64,000 nucleotides of DNA from Bacteroides nordii WAL 11050 = JCM 12987 (GTDB lineage Bacteria > Bacteroidota > Bacteroidia > Bacteroidales > Bacteroidaceae): contig BAJA01000017.1 of the NCBI GenBank assembly GCA_000613465.1, forward strand, positions 1 to 64,000, in the 5' to 3' direction. The position numbers and the translations under genes are program-made. Under the pieces are notes generated by a model. That model was not told the origin of the DNA. It worked only from the letters and a program-made list of their open reading frames with translations, and searched no databases. Position 1 is the stretch's first letter. The number at the start of each line of letters is the position of its first letter. Positions 16,936 to 25,493 of the stretch are shown piece after piece.

Positions 16936-17254
16936 GTCCAACCGTCCAACAGTCCAACAAGAAAAAACATTTTAAAAAGTAAAAGCCTGTAGGATAGTAG
17001 TATATCTATTTTATTAAAGTATATATATATCCTACACATCTGTTGTTTTGTAGGACGCTGTTGGACGTGTTGGATTTACCTCTCTCTACTATCCAACATT
17101 GAAAATTACGTTCTGTCCAACAAAAATGTGTTTTGTTGGACGTGTTGGACGTCCAACAACATAAACTTTAGTTGAGTAAATTTGCATAACTAAATAGAAA
17201 TCAGTAACTTTAGTTTTGATTCAAACCCCATGTTGGACGGTTGGACAGTTGGAA
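16936..17254. repeat. Iteron array around an AT-rich tract: candidate phage replication origin
   Basis: GTCCAAC or its complement GTTGGAC (one-base variants included) occurs at 16936, 16944, 16952, 17060, 17069, 17091, 17115, 17135, 17144, 17151, 17232, 17240 and 17248, with the related TGTAGGA(T/C) at 16988, 17029 (inverted) and 17049. The first and last clusters are triplets with an 8-base period in opposite orientation. Between them 16992-17030 is almost pure A/T with a (TA)n tract. This layout, directly after the primase-helicase gene, fits an origin; a dense operator is the alternative. Confidence 0.6.
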
Positions 17255-17302
17255 GCAAAAACGAATAAAAACTATTTCAAAAAAATAATAAGAGAAAAAG
17301 CC

Positions 17303-17791
17303 ATGATTACCACCAGTATTCAAATTGAGCCATACCTTGCAGAATATCTTCGCGGAAAGTTTAACAATGGTTCTGATGAACCTTTTCGTATTCCCGACAA
17401 TACGGACCTGTATCACATCATATGGACATTGATGGCTAAAAGGCGTTCAGATCAGTCACCCGTCGACAATGGCAATTTGACTTTTATCCTTCCCGAACGG
17501 CGTATCGGGAAAGATCCTTTGGTTTATAATTACCTCTCTTCAAGATCAGCCAGGATCATAGAAATTGAAATACGTCGTATGTTTAACCGTGAACTTCATT
17601 CTGTAATGGACGAAAACGATCAGAACGGACACGAATTTAACAATCTGGATATAGTTCATAATTTCCTGTGTTCTTATTGTATAGAGAGTATATCTGAAGA
17701 TGCACTTTTAAAGAACTTCTATCGGTGGCGTGAGAATATTCGTAAGAGGAAACGACGTCGGGAATATAAAAAGAAGTTAAAAAACGGCTGA
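17303..17791 (+). CDS. Basic phage protein next to the iteron array
   Basis: Start chosen at the ATG at 17303 (ITTSIQIEPYLAEYLRGKF), since the longer frame runs through the iterons. It has 162 residues with a strongly basic C-terminus (NIRKRKRRREYKKKLKNG) and an LPERRIGKDPLVYNYLSSRS segment. The iterons lie in its 5' leader, so it is a plausible iteron-binding or origin-recognition protein; no family is recognised and the role is inference from context. Confidence 0.65.
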   Translation: MITTSIQIEPYLAEYLRGKFNNGSDEPFRIPDNTDLYHIIWTLMAKRRSDQSPVDNGNLTFILPERRIGKDPLVYNYLSSRSARIIEIEIRRMFNRELHSVMDENDQNGHEFNNLDIVHNFLCSYCIESISEDALLKNFYRWRENIRKRKRRREYKKKLKNG

Positions 17792-17887
17792 AAAATCACC
17801 GACCAGACTATGCTTTTTGTCCCAAAATGGCGGACAAAATGTCCTATGTGTGGCGAACTTGTTGATTATAAATTAATTATGTTAATT

Positions 17888-18235
17888 ATGAAAGAACTAT
17901 CCATTATCATTTCAGTAACTCCGAAGAATAAAATGAAGAAATCATCTTATACCTTCATTGCTGATCCGTTTGATTTTAATTACACTATCGAAAAAACATC
18001 TGCTGGTAATTGCTTTAATTGTGATAAAGATATCACCATAGAATTACCCGACTCTGATATAGTACGTGAATTTTCTGTCACGCGCCAGGTGATTGTACAT
18101 CTCCGTGATTCTTCCAATCGGATTATTAATCTCGGAACAACAGATATCCCGGCATCGGTAACTATAATTCCGTACCTTAATACTGCAACTCTTAATATTG
18201 TGTGTAAGATGCTCCGTTCTCCCTTTATTCCATAA
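17888..18235 (+). CDS. Hypothetical phage protein
   Basis: I take the ATG at 17888 (MKELSIIISVTPKNKMKK), 115 residues. An upstream ATG at 17810 would add 26 residues including a CPMCGE pair that could join CFNC (in GNCFNCDKD) as a zinc site. Mostly beta-strand prediction (VREFSVTRQVIVHLRDSS). It lies directly before the head genes. No family recognised. Confidence 0.5.
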   Translation: MKELSIIISVTPKNKMKKSSYTFIADPFDFNYTIEKTSAGNCFNCDKDITIELPDSDIVREFSVTRQVIVHLRDSSNRIINLGTTDIPASVTIIPYLNTATLNIVCKMLRSPFIP

Positions 18236-18300
18236 AGCCACGGTTTACCGTCCTTCATAGCCTTCTGTTCATCCTCTATCTTCGCTGAAAAGATATTCAG

Positions 18301-19272
18301 ATGAACAGAACTTATCTTCGCCAGCTTCTTCTTTCAAACAAACTTCTTATCACCGCAGAGGGTTATACCTCCGCGATGATGGAATGTTTTCCATTGATCT
18401 CGGCTGACCGTCCGTTACCGGGAGCATTTTTCTTTAATGAAAATCCTCCTACCTATCAAGAGCTTTCAAAAAAAGCCTTATCTAAACTTCTTAAGAGTAT
18501 CGAAACTCATGCTGAAGCCCAAGGTATCAATATAACAGATGACTTCTCTTCTGAAGAGTTGCCTGAAGGCAGTATAGCTTATCACCGTATCTGGGGAATT
18601 GTAACCTCTTCATCTTGTTGGTATTTCTCAAGCAAACAATTTGAACAGGATCTGATAGCTGCCGAATCCAATCCGGCCATTGCTACCCATTTCTTACATA
18701 TTAATACGCCGGGTGGTGAAGCCTGGTACCTTGACCGGCTATCTGAAACAATAAGTTCCCTTAAAAAGCCAATCGAAGTATTGATCGAGCGATGTTGTGC
18801 TTCTGCCGGATATTATATCGCATGTCATGGTACCAGAATCAATGCACTTACTCAGAATGATTCCATTGGTTGTATTGGCACTATGACAGATTACTGGGAT
18901 TTCTCATCCTATTATGAAAGTCTTGGAGTTAAACATATTACAGCCAAATCTAACTATTCCGATCTGAAGAATAAAAAATATGAAGACCTGCGTGCCGGTA
19001 ATAAGGAACAGTATATCAGTGAAGAACTGGATCCTCTTGCCGAACAGTTTATTTCCGAAGTGAAACGTTCCCGGACTAAACTGACTGAAACTGATCCCCC
19101 TGAAGATAATCCGATCTTCAGGGGAGAAACGTTCGATGCAACTCATTCTGTAACTAACGGTCTCATTGATAATATCCTCACTCTTCCTCAAGCTATTTCC
19201 GAAGCATACCGCCTCGGACAGGAATATCTCGACAATGAGGAACTCAAACAGCGTGCTCTCAGCTATGTATAA
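18301..19272 (+). CDS. Head maturation protease, S49 (SppA-like) family
   Basis: A 323-residue serine protease expected to process capsid proteins during prohead maturation. It shows the S49 core: INTPGGEAWYLDRL, then the nucleophile in CCASAGYYIAC (Ser168), DSIGCIGTM, and a lysine-rich stretch (AKSNYSDLKNKKYEDLRAGN) supplying the candidate general-base lysine. Its place directly before the capsid gene is the standard phage arrangement. The N-terminal 85 residues are family-variable. Confidence 0.87.
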   Translation: MNRTYLRQLLLSNKLLITAEGYTSAMMECFPLISADRPLPGAFFFNENPPTYQELSKKALSKLLKSIETHAEAQGINITDDFSSEELPEGSIAYHRIWGIVTSSSCWYFSSKQFEQDLIAAESNPAIATHFLHINTPGGEAWYLDRLSETISSLKKPIEVLIERCCASAGYYIACHGTRINALTQNDSIGCIGTMTDYWDFSSYYESLGVKHITAKSNYSDLKNKKYEDLRAGNKEQYISEELDPLAEQFISEVKRSRTKLTETDPPEDNPIFRGETFDATHSVTNGLIDNILTLPQAISEAYRLGQEYLDNEELKQRALSYV

Positions 19273-19291
19273 TCAATAATTTCTTATCAGT

Positions 19292-21322
19292 ATGAATGTA
19301 AAAGAAAAAATTCAAACCGTACTCCAAAAACTTAAACTCTTCGATAAAGCCAAGGCCAATACCTTGACTAATGAGGATTGGCAATCTATTGTCAACTCAT
19401 ACCAGCAGGAGTATAAGGTAACTCTTCAGGACGATATGGCAGCCGAACAAGCTGCACAGCAGAATCCTCTTGATCAGGACGCGTTAAACCAGGCACAAGC
19501 TATTCTTGCTGGAATTGTTTCAGGAGTTTCTACCAGTGAAGATCAGGAAAGTTCTGACACTCAGCAAGAGAACCCGAAGGCACCAGAGTCATCATCAACT
19601 CCGGCTACTCCTGAAACACTTGTTAAATTGACTCAAACCGTCAGTGACCTTGTTTCCACTATGAAAAGTCAGGCCGCTGCAGATATTCCTTTATCTGAAG
19701 CTCGTGTTTCAACAGTTAGTTTCATGGGGCCGGCAAGTACTTCTAAGTATCTTTTCGGTGTTGAAAATTCTATGTTCTCCATGGATTATCGTTGGAATAA
19801 GATTACCGCTAATCCTCGCGCGGCATCCAGTCTCGATGATGCTGACGAAGAAACAGATGGAGTCACTTTCCGAAAACAGGCTGTTGCCTATTCACGTTCT
19901 TTACAGAAACGTTACAACTATCTGCATGCCAATAGCATGCTTGACCCCAAACGTCTTGCTGCCGGTGAGTTTGTTACAAACTATGAAGAGGTCAATACTG
20001 CAGGTGTAGGAAATCAGCATGTAGTTCTTCGTCAGGATTATCTGATAGCCCGTGTATTGTCTAAACGCGATCTTACACAGTACTTCCCCGTAAGATATGG
20101 TATTCAAGATCATGACCTTGTTTTCAACGCCTTCTTCTCTGAGGTTTCCCAGGCTTATCAGGTAGGTGAGATCTGGAAAGGTGATATGAAACTCGAGAAT
20201 GAGATGGGGCATGTAGACGATGCAATGATCAAGATAAAGTTTGGACCCATGAAAGAGCTCGAACGCATGTATATCGCCTATCTTAATAAAGAAGGATCCG
20301 ATCCTATTAAGTGGTCTATGATTGAGTTTTGTATTCTCAATTCGCTTGAGACTGCTCAAGTAGAACAAAACAAACGTCGTATGCGCGGTATTTATGTGAA
20401 ACCGAAATCTGGTGTTCCGGGAAGCTATTTAAACGCCGGTACCGGAATTCTGTACACCTTACTCCGCTATGTCCACGAGAATAAGTTGTTGTTGCATGAT
20501 AATGAATCTTATCGTTCTTATACTTCAGCTGATATGCTTGAGTCCGTTCAGGAGTTTTGTTCCGATGTTGTTGCGTCTTGTACAGAAGATATGGATCTGG
20601 ACAAACATGTTCTTTATCTGAATAAACTTCATCAACCTTGGTGGATCAAAAATATTCGTGATACGTATCGAAGAGATACTGACTTTACAGGTCCCGATAG
20701 TTATCTCAATACGGTTCCTGACACCTCCATCCGTATCATTTGGCTGCCATATCTGGGGCAACTGCCTTTCATGATGATGGACGTTCCTGGAAACCTTCAG
20801 TTTATTGAATATATTCCGGGTGAGATGTTTGCCATTAAAGCAAAGGAAGACATGGAACTTGTGAAAGCATGGTCCACTTGGAAAGAAGGTACGGCAGCTG
20901 CCTTCCTTGGCCGTCGTTTTGATTCCTTTGAGAAAATGCAGGCAAACAATTATGAATGGCAGCAGATTTTTATGAATAAATTTTCTGTTGACTTGGCAGC
21001 TGATGCTACCACAGTCGATGCAAAGGCTGGCTTTTGGCAAATTACTGTCGAGAATACCAAAGAGACTGCCATAACCGATATCACCGGTGCAAAAAAAGGT
21101 GTCGCTTATGTTATTGAGTGTGGCAATACAACCAATGCCACCACAATCGCGAAATCTGAAAAGTTCAAAAATATCACTGAGGCATATACTCCAACCAAAG
21201 TTGGCGATTATATAATGGTGATTCTCGATGACGAAGGAAACTTCCTCGAACTTGAACGTCAGGTAGGAGGCAATCGTAAGGTCAACGCAGCACTCCAACC
21301 GAACATTCCCGGCGTGCGATAG
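19292..21322 (+). CDS. Major capsid protein with N-terminal scaffold-like region
   Basis: A 676-residue protein directly after the protease and before a strong terminator, as expected for the most abundant virion protein. Residues about 1-135 are helical, Gln/Ala/Glu/Ser-rich and low in complexity (PESSSTPATPETLVKL), resembling a scaffolding delta domain that the protease would remove. Residues about 140-575 form the shell domain. The C-terminal ~100 residues (ENTKETAITDITGAKKGVAY) look like an added beta domain. The capsid call rests on position, length and architecture rather than a diagnostic motif. Confidence 0.75.
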   Translation: MNVKEKIQTVLQKLKLFDKAKANTLTNEDWQSIVNSYQQEYKVTLQDDMAAEQAAQQNPLDQDALNQAQAILAGIVSGVSTSEDQESSDTQQENPKAPESSSTPATPETLVKLTQTVSDLVSTMKSQAAADIPLSEARVSTVSFMGPASTSKYLFGVENSMFSMDYRWNKITANPRAASSLDDADEETDGVTFRKQAVAYSRSLQKRYNYLHANSMLDPKRLAAGEFVTNYEEVNTAGVGNQHVVLRQDYLIARVLSKRDLTQYFPVRYGIQDHDLVFNAFFSEVSQAYQVGEIWKGDMKLENEMGHVDDAMIKIKFGPMKELERMYIAYLNKEGSDPIKWSMIEFCILNSLETAQVEQNKRRMRGIYVKPKSGVPGSYLNAGTGILYTLLRYVHENKLLLHDNESYRSYTSADMLESVQEFCSDVVASCTEDMDLDKHVLYLNKLHQPWWIKNIRDTYRRDTDFTGPDSYLNTVPDTSIRIIWLPYLGQLPFMMMDVPGNLQFIEYIPGEMFAIKAKEDMELVKAWSTWKEGTAAAFLGRRFDSFEKMQANNYEWQQIFMNKFSVDLAADATTVDAKAGFWQITVENTKETAITDITGAKKGVAYVIECGNTTNATTIAKSEKFKNITEAYTPTKVGDYIMVILDDEGNFLELERQVGGNRKVNAALQPNIPGVR

Positions 21323-21361
21323 TCCATTTTTCATGTGTGTTTTAATAAGTTAGTTGTTTGT

Positions 21362-21392
21362 GGGCGGGTTTTATGGCCCGCCCTTCTTTTTA
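21362..21392 (+). terminator. Strong terminator after the capsid gene
   Basis: GGGCGGG (21362-21368) and CCCGCCC (21377-21383) form a perfect GC stem with an 8-base loop, followed by TTCTTTTT. It would limit read-through into the next genes and raise relative capsid expression. Confidence 0.85.
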
Positions 21393-21404
21393 AATGAAAA
21401 TTTT

Positions 21405-22406
21405 ATGAAAGCAAGAAAAATTTCCAATCCTTATAAAAAGGGTAACGAGTACGCTCGTAAAATGTCTGTCAGGTTCTTCCTCTCATTGATGATGCTCCTG
21501 GCTATCGTCTTTGTTGTTGGCATGTTTATGGACCCGGACTCATTTTTATGTATCTCCGGTTTTGGTGGTACATCATTGGCAACTATGATGATCATCGGTG
21601 ATGTGGGTGATGTTTCGGATCGCCAGACGCACGGTTCTAATATTGCATATAAAGTGTATCTGATTGAACTTTCCCAGATTAACCCTGATGTGAAGTTTCC
21701 CAAAAAGAATGCCAATCGCGAAGTTGGTACCATTCCGATGAAAGCCGGTGAGTATATGAAGTACTTCGAAGCCCATGATATACCTACATATACAGCTACT
21801 GGAGAGAAAGGGGATATTACCACATCCGGAGAAAACAACTTTGTAATCATTATGGGGGGGATGCGAGATCAGCTGCTCAACTTTATCGAAGAACACGCTG
21901 GGGGTAAATTTATAGTCTTGTTCAAAGAAGTAGGAGAGGAGCAGTGGTACATTATCGGTGAGTACGACCGGCCAATGATCCTGCAATCGTTTGAAGCAAA
22001 GAATGATAAAGATGGGCGTTATGTCACCTTTACCTTCAAGCGTACCTCTATTGATCAATATTGTAAATATACCGGTGCCATCGTTCGTACTCCGGCAGCA
22101 AAACATACGGCTTCAGCCACTACACTTGCCATCAAGCCAGAAAGCAACCGATATGAAATCCCGGATGGCACTGCTGCCACCTATGCCATTTCTGCTGTAT
22201 CTGGAATCACCGCAAATGACAAAGGTCGTTATATAACTCTTGAAGGTACCGGTACTGACAAAGCCGCTACAATTGCTGATGGAGCATCATTCGTTCTTGA
22301 AGATGGAGCTACATGGACCGCCCGTGCAGGATCCGCGATTACATTCCGGATTATGGATACTACTACTCTCGTCGAGGTTCCTGGAACCCGTATTCAGACA
22401 GCATAG
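21405..22406 (+). CDS. Structural protein with an N-terminal membrane segment
   Basis: Start at the ATG at 21405, just after the terminator. It has 333 residues. Residues about 22-43 (VRFFLSLMMLLAIVFVVGMF) are a membrane-spanning helix preceded by basic residues. The rest looks like a virion tube or decoration protein (QINPDVKFPKKNANREVG, then GKFIVLFKEVGEEQWYIIGE and KDGRYVTFTFKRTS). The C-terminal ~100 residues form a repetitive beta domain. Position just after the capsid suggests a tail-tube or head-decoration role. The membrane helix is unusual for either. Confidence 0.6.
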   Translation: MKARKISNPYKKGNEYARKMSVRFFLSLMMLLAIVFVVGMFMDPDSFLCISGFGGTSLATMMIIGDVGDVSDRQTHGSNIAYKVYLIELSQINPDVKFPKKNANREVGTIPMKAGEYMKYFEAHDIPTYTATGEKGDITTSGENNFVIIMGGMRDQLLNFIEEHAGGKFIVLFKEVGEEQWYIIGEYDRPMILQSFEAKNDKDGRYVTFTFKRTSIDQYCKYTGAIVRTPAAKHTASATTLAIKPESNRYEIPDGTAATYAISAVSGITANDKGRYITLEGTGTDKAATIADGASFVLEDGATWTARAGSAITFRIMDTTTLVEVPGTRIQTA

Positions 22407-22453
22407 TTTATTTATTCATAGAGCAGAGAAATCTGCTCTTAATACTTACTAAA

Positions 22454-23206
22454 ATGTACTCATTCAAAGAAAAGCAAAAACATTTTTCTGAACTTCAGAA
22501 TCCGGATGCAGCTTCTTTAGACTTAAAACTCTTAACTCAGAAGACTCCCTCACATCCTCTTCTGAGAAAGTTTTCGAGAAGTCCGCAACGTTATGCTAAC
22601 GAGATCTTGTACCAATTACTCGATGTTGCAGAGCGGGATGAGATTCGTAATAATCGCCGTCCACCTGTTTCCAAATCCAATGTAGTTAATGGCTCTCAGT
22701 CCTCCAAAAAGGAGACTGAAATACTTCTCATTGAGAAGTCTGAAAAGGTTGAAAATGTAACTTTTGAATCTTCTGATGCAGATCAGCAAGATAAGATATC
22801 TGATGTAACCGATCAAATAGTAGAAGCCGAAGAACATGTAGAGGAAGCCGAAGAACATGCAGTAGTAGCCGAAGAACGTGCAGAGGAAGCTGAAGAACGT
22901 GCAGAAGAAGCAGAACTTCGTGTAGAGGAAGCTGAAGAACGTGCAGAAGAAGCAGAACTTCGTGTAGAGGAAGCTGAAGAGCGTGCAGAAGAAGCCGAAC
23001 TTCGTGCAGAGGAAGCCGAAGAGCGTGCGGATAATGCTGAAGCAGCGCTTGAACAAGAGAAAAAAAAAGTAGCCACTACTTCAAAACCGGTTTCAAATCC
23101 GAAAGTAAAGTCCAAAAGTGGGAAGAGTACCCGAAAATCGACTGGGACAACCTCTCCGACCCGCAAGTCCAGACAGCCACGATCATCTACAACGACCGGA
23201 TCGTAA
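22454..23206 (+). CDS. Heptad-repeat coiled-coil protein, N-terminal part (frameshifted)
   Basis: Start at the ATG at 22454. Residues 1-70 (YSFKEKQKHFSELQNPDAAS) are globular and residues about 124-200 are near-perfect heptads of the type EEAEERA / EEAELRV, encoded by a 21-bp tandem repeat. The written frame ends in low-complexity Ser/Thr/Arg. One extra A near 23123 would switch it to EYPKIDWDNLSDPQVQTATI and join it to the next frame, giving 380 residues ending at 23595. Role unknown; probably a virion or assembly protein. Confidence 0.7.
   Translation: MYSFKEKQKHFSELQNPDAASLDLKLLTQKTPSHPLLRKFSRSPQRYANEILYQLLDVAERDEIRNNRRPPVSKSNVVNGSQSSKKETEILLIEKSEKVENVTFESSDADQQDKISDVTDQIVEAEEHVEEAEEHAVVAEERAEEAEERAEEAELRVEEAEERAEEAELRVEEAEERAEEAELRAEEAEERADNAEAALEQEKKKVATTSKPVSNPKVKSKSGKSTRKSTGTTSPTRKSRQPRSSTTTGS
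22823..23032 (+). repeat. 21-bp tandem coding repeat, about ten units
   Basis: Ten consecutive 21-base units, typically GAAGCTGAAGAACGTGCAGA plus one base, encode coiled-coil heptads. Two alternating unit types (AEERAE and AELRVE) form a higher-order 42-base repeat, so the array grew by duplication and may vary in length. Confidence 0.85.
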
Positions 23207-23217
23207 CCTGGAAACAA

Positions 23218-23595
23218 ATGAAGCAGCTCGACGAACAGCTGGATAAGAAACCGACTACACAAGCGGTCATTGATATGGCCGAACTACGTATTCGTAATCT
23301 TCTGGCGTTTGAAGAGCTGCAGTCGTTCAACGATACTGGGAAGTTCCGTTACAAGCATCCGTTCATAGCCCACCAGTCGGAGAGAGCACAACTGGAGGAT
23401 CTGTTACGGAAAGATCCGCAAGAGTTTCTGCGGCGTCATAAAAATGTACTCGACAACATCCGCAGATACGAATCCTACCTGAAACGGGCCGACCGTGACA
23501 GTCGGCGCACTCAGGACAAAGAAAACCTTCGTCGTCATCGTGAGCGCGAAGCACTATTCAAAGCCATTCTCGAATCAACAACAAATAAAAATTAA
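23218..23595 (+). CDS. Heptad-repeat protein, C-terminal part
   Basis: Listed from the first ATG (MKQLDEQLDKKPTTQAVID), but the true reading enters this frame near 23124 (EYPKIDWDNLSD) as the C-terminal domain of the 22454 gene. Helical and strongly charged (RRYESYLKRADRDSRRTQDK). It shares no recognised family. A separate start at 23218 is possible if the frameshift is real. Confidence 0.6.
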   Translation: MKQLDEQLDKKPTTQAVIDMAELRIRNLLAFEELQSFNDTGKFRYKHPFIAHQSERAQLEDLLRKDPQEFLRRHKNVLDNIRRYESYLKRADRDSRRTQDKENLRRHREREALFKAILESTTNKN

Positions 23596-23597
23596 TC

Positions 23598-23792
23598 ATG
23601 GAATCATTTGTACAGCGAATTATTGATGAAAAGGAAGAGCTTGATGAACGTATTGGCAAGCTAAAGATTTTTATTGCGTCAGACAGATTTAAAACTCTTA
23701 ATACTGAAATGAGAGCATTAATGGAAGAGCAATACTTCACGATGGATCACTATTCTCAGATTCTAAGTAAGAGACTTCTGTTACTTGGATAA
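23598..23792 (+). CDS. Small helical phage protein
   Basis: A 64-residue two-helix protein (RIIDEKEELDERIGKLKIFI, then EEQYFTMDHYSQILSKRL) of a type common in phage genomes, where the pattern EK-x-EL-x-x-x-x-x-KL recurs. Function unknown. It begins two bases after the previous stop. Confidence 0.65.
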   Translation: MESFVQRIIDEKEELDERIGKLKIFIASDRFKTLNTEMRALMEEQYFTMDHYSQILSKRLLLLG

Positions 23793-23826
23793 TAACATTT
23801 ATCGAATAAACAAATAAAAATTGATC

Positions 23827-25146
23827 ATGGAAAAGCTAATAGAAGTATTTAATTTGGGTGGTTTGCCTACCGCCCCGCTGGATTCATTCTTAGAGCTTCA
23901 GGAAGACTTCAAAAAGTCGGATCCTGATAAGTTATCGAAACTACAGATGCTCATCATCACTCGTGGTTTCAAGTATGCATTTAAGGCTTGGAAGGACCCG
24001 GACGGAAAACTCTGGATCATCGATGCCCATCAACGTCGAAAGGCACTACTTGCACTACGAAAATCCGGCTTTACCATCCCGGAGATTCCGTATGAACCAA
24101 TATTTGCTTCGGACAAGAAAGAGGCTGTCGAGGAGATTGCAGCCTACAACTCTGAGTTTGCAACTAAGAACCCGGATACCTTACTCTTCAAAAAATACAA
24201 TATCGATACCGATACTCTTTCCCGGTTCAATCTTGGTTATGAAGTGAAAGCAATAGATTTCGGTCAAGTAACAACTCCGCTATTCGGATCAGAACACGAA
24301 TCGACCGATATCCAAGAAGATGCCATTGATTTTTCAATTCCGGCTGAAGACGATACAAAGTCTGTATTTGTTCAGCCGGGTGATATTTGGTTACTTGGTG
24401 AACATCGTTTAATGTGCGGTGATTGTCGTTTAAAATCAGATGTCATAACACTGATGGATGGTCATTATGCAGACTTAATTGTAACTGATCCACCTTACAA
24501 TGTCGCTTATGAAGGTGGTACAGAAGATGAACTCACCATTCAAAACGATTCCATGGAGAACGATTTGTTTATAACCTTTTTGAAGCAGGTGTTTACTGTT
24601 ATGTATTCTATCTTAAAGCCAGGTGGATCCTATTATGTTTTCCATGCTGATATTGAAGGTGAGAATTTTCGTGCCTCTCTTAGGAAAGCAGGATTCAAAA
24701 TAGCACAATGTTGTATTTGGGTAAAGAACAGTATGGTCATGGGACGCCAAGATTATCAATGGCAACACGAACCATGTTTATATGGATGGAAACCAGGAGC
24801 TGGTCACTTTTGGAATTCAGATCGAAAACAGACTACTGTTTGGAACTTCGATAAACCGCAACGTAATGCTATCCATCCGACAATGAAACCTATTGCTCTG
24901 ATAGCTTATCCTATTTGTAATTCCAGTACATCTGGACAAATTGTAGCAGACTTCTTTTCCGGATCAGGTTCCACTCTAATGGCTTGTCAACAAACCGACC
25001 GTATCTGTCGCGCAATGGAGATAGATCCTCGTTACGTTTCAGGCACAGTTCATAGGTATCGTGCAATGTTCCCGGAACAGCCAGTTCGTTTAATTCGTGG
25101 TGGTGAACTTCTCACTGTTGAAGATACTTTTAAAATTATTTCATGA
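23827..25146 (+). CDS. ParB-like domain fused to a class beta N6/N4 DNA methyltransferase
   Basis: A 439-residue bifunctional-looking protein. Residues about 1-120 form a ParB/Srx-like nuclease-type domain (WIIDAHQRRKALLALRKSGF). Residues about 170-420 form an amino-methylase: catalytic motif IV DPPY (VTDPPYNVAYEGG) precedes motif I FFSGSGSTLMAC, the order of class beta enzymes. Position next to the terminase genes suggests modification of phage DNA before packaging. No endonuclease partner is visible. Confidence 0.88.
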   Translation: MEKLIEVFNLGGLPTAPLDSFLELQEDFKKSDPDKLSKLQMLIITRGFKYAFKAWKDPDGKLWIIDAHQRRKALLALRKSGFTIPEIPYEPIFASDKKEAVEEIAAYNSEFATKNPDTLLFKKYNIDTDTLSRFNLGYEVKAIDFGQVTTPLFGSEHESTDIQEDAIDFSIPAEDDTKSVFVQPGDIWLLGEHRLMCGDCRLKSDVITLMDGHYADLIVTDPPYNVAYEGGTEDELTIQNDSMENDLFITFLKQVFTVMYSILKPGGSYYVFHADIEGENFRASLRKAGFKIAQCCIWVKNSMVMGRQDYQWQHEPCLYGWKPGAGHFWNSDRKQTTVWNFDKPQRNAIHPTMKPIALIAYPICNSSTSGQIVADFFSGSGSTLMACQQTDRICRAMEIDPRYVSGTVHRYRAMFPEQPVRLIRGGELLTVEDTFKIIS

Positions 25147-25493
25147 AACAAAATCTGACACCCACTTCTGATGTAGATAAAGCCATTCTGATTGGTGACG
25201 AATATGTCTCTCAAGTGCGTACGTTTGGCGCACTTGGATACTCTGCAGATCGCATCTGCAATCTCTTGGGTTTGCGTGGAAATGAAAAAATAGCTCTTAG
25301 TATCCGGATCACTCTGCCTGGTGATGTCTATAACGATGCTTACAACAATGGGCGTGTTTTGGGGGAGTACAATATTGATGCAGAGTTGGCGAAACGCGCT
25401 GAATCTGGAGAGATTGATGCTATTACTGCTTTAGAAACCCGCAAAAATGAACGTATAGAACTTGAACTTCGAAAGAATTTATTCGGCGTATGA
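25143..25493 (+). CDS. Helix-turn-helix protein, candidate terminase small subunit
   Basis: A 116-residue protein overlapping the methylase gene by ATGA and followed by further overlapping genes up to TerL. The segment FGALGYSADRICNLLGLRG is a plausible helix-turn-helix, and the C-terminus is a charged helix. Small terminase subunits look like this and sit here, but the family call is not certain. Confidence 0.5.
   Translation: MKQNLTPTSDVDKAILIGDEYVSQVRTFGALGYSADRICNLLGLRGNEKIALSIRITLPGDVYNDAYNNGRVLGEYNIDAELAKRAESGEIDAITALETRKNERIELELRKNLFGV

Noticed and set aside
16936..17254. CRISPR array
   Set aside because: Motif is only 7 bases, occurs in both orientations with irregular spacing and no spacers of uniform length.
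17216..17302. Longer start for the basic protein at 17303
   Set aside because: The extension is translated iteron DNA from a non-ATG codon; the ATG at 17303 has a better context.
22616..23262. Antisense serine/alanine- and phenylalanine/cysteine-rich frames over the heptad repeat
   Set aside because: They are complements of the 21-bp coding repeat, which keeps all frames open; composition is an artefact.
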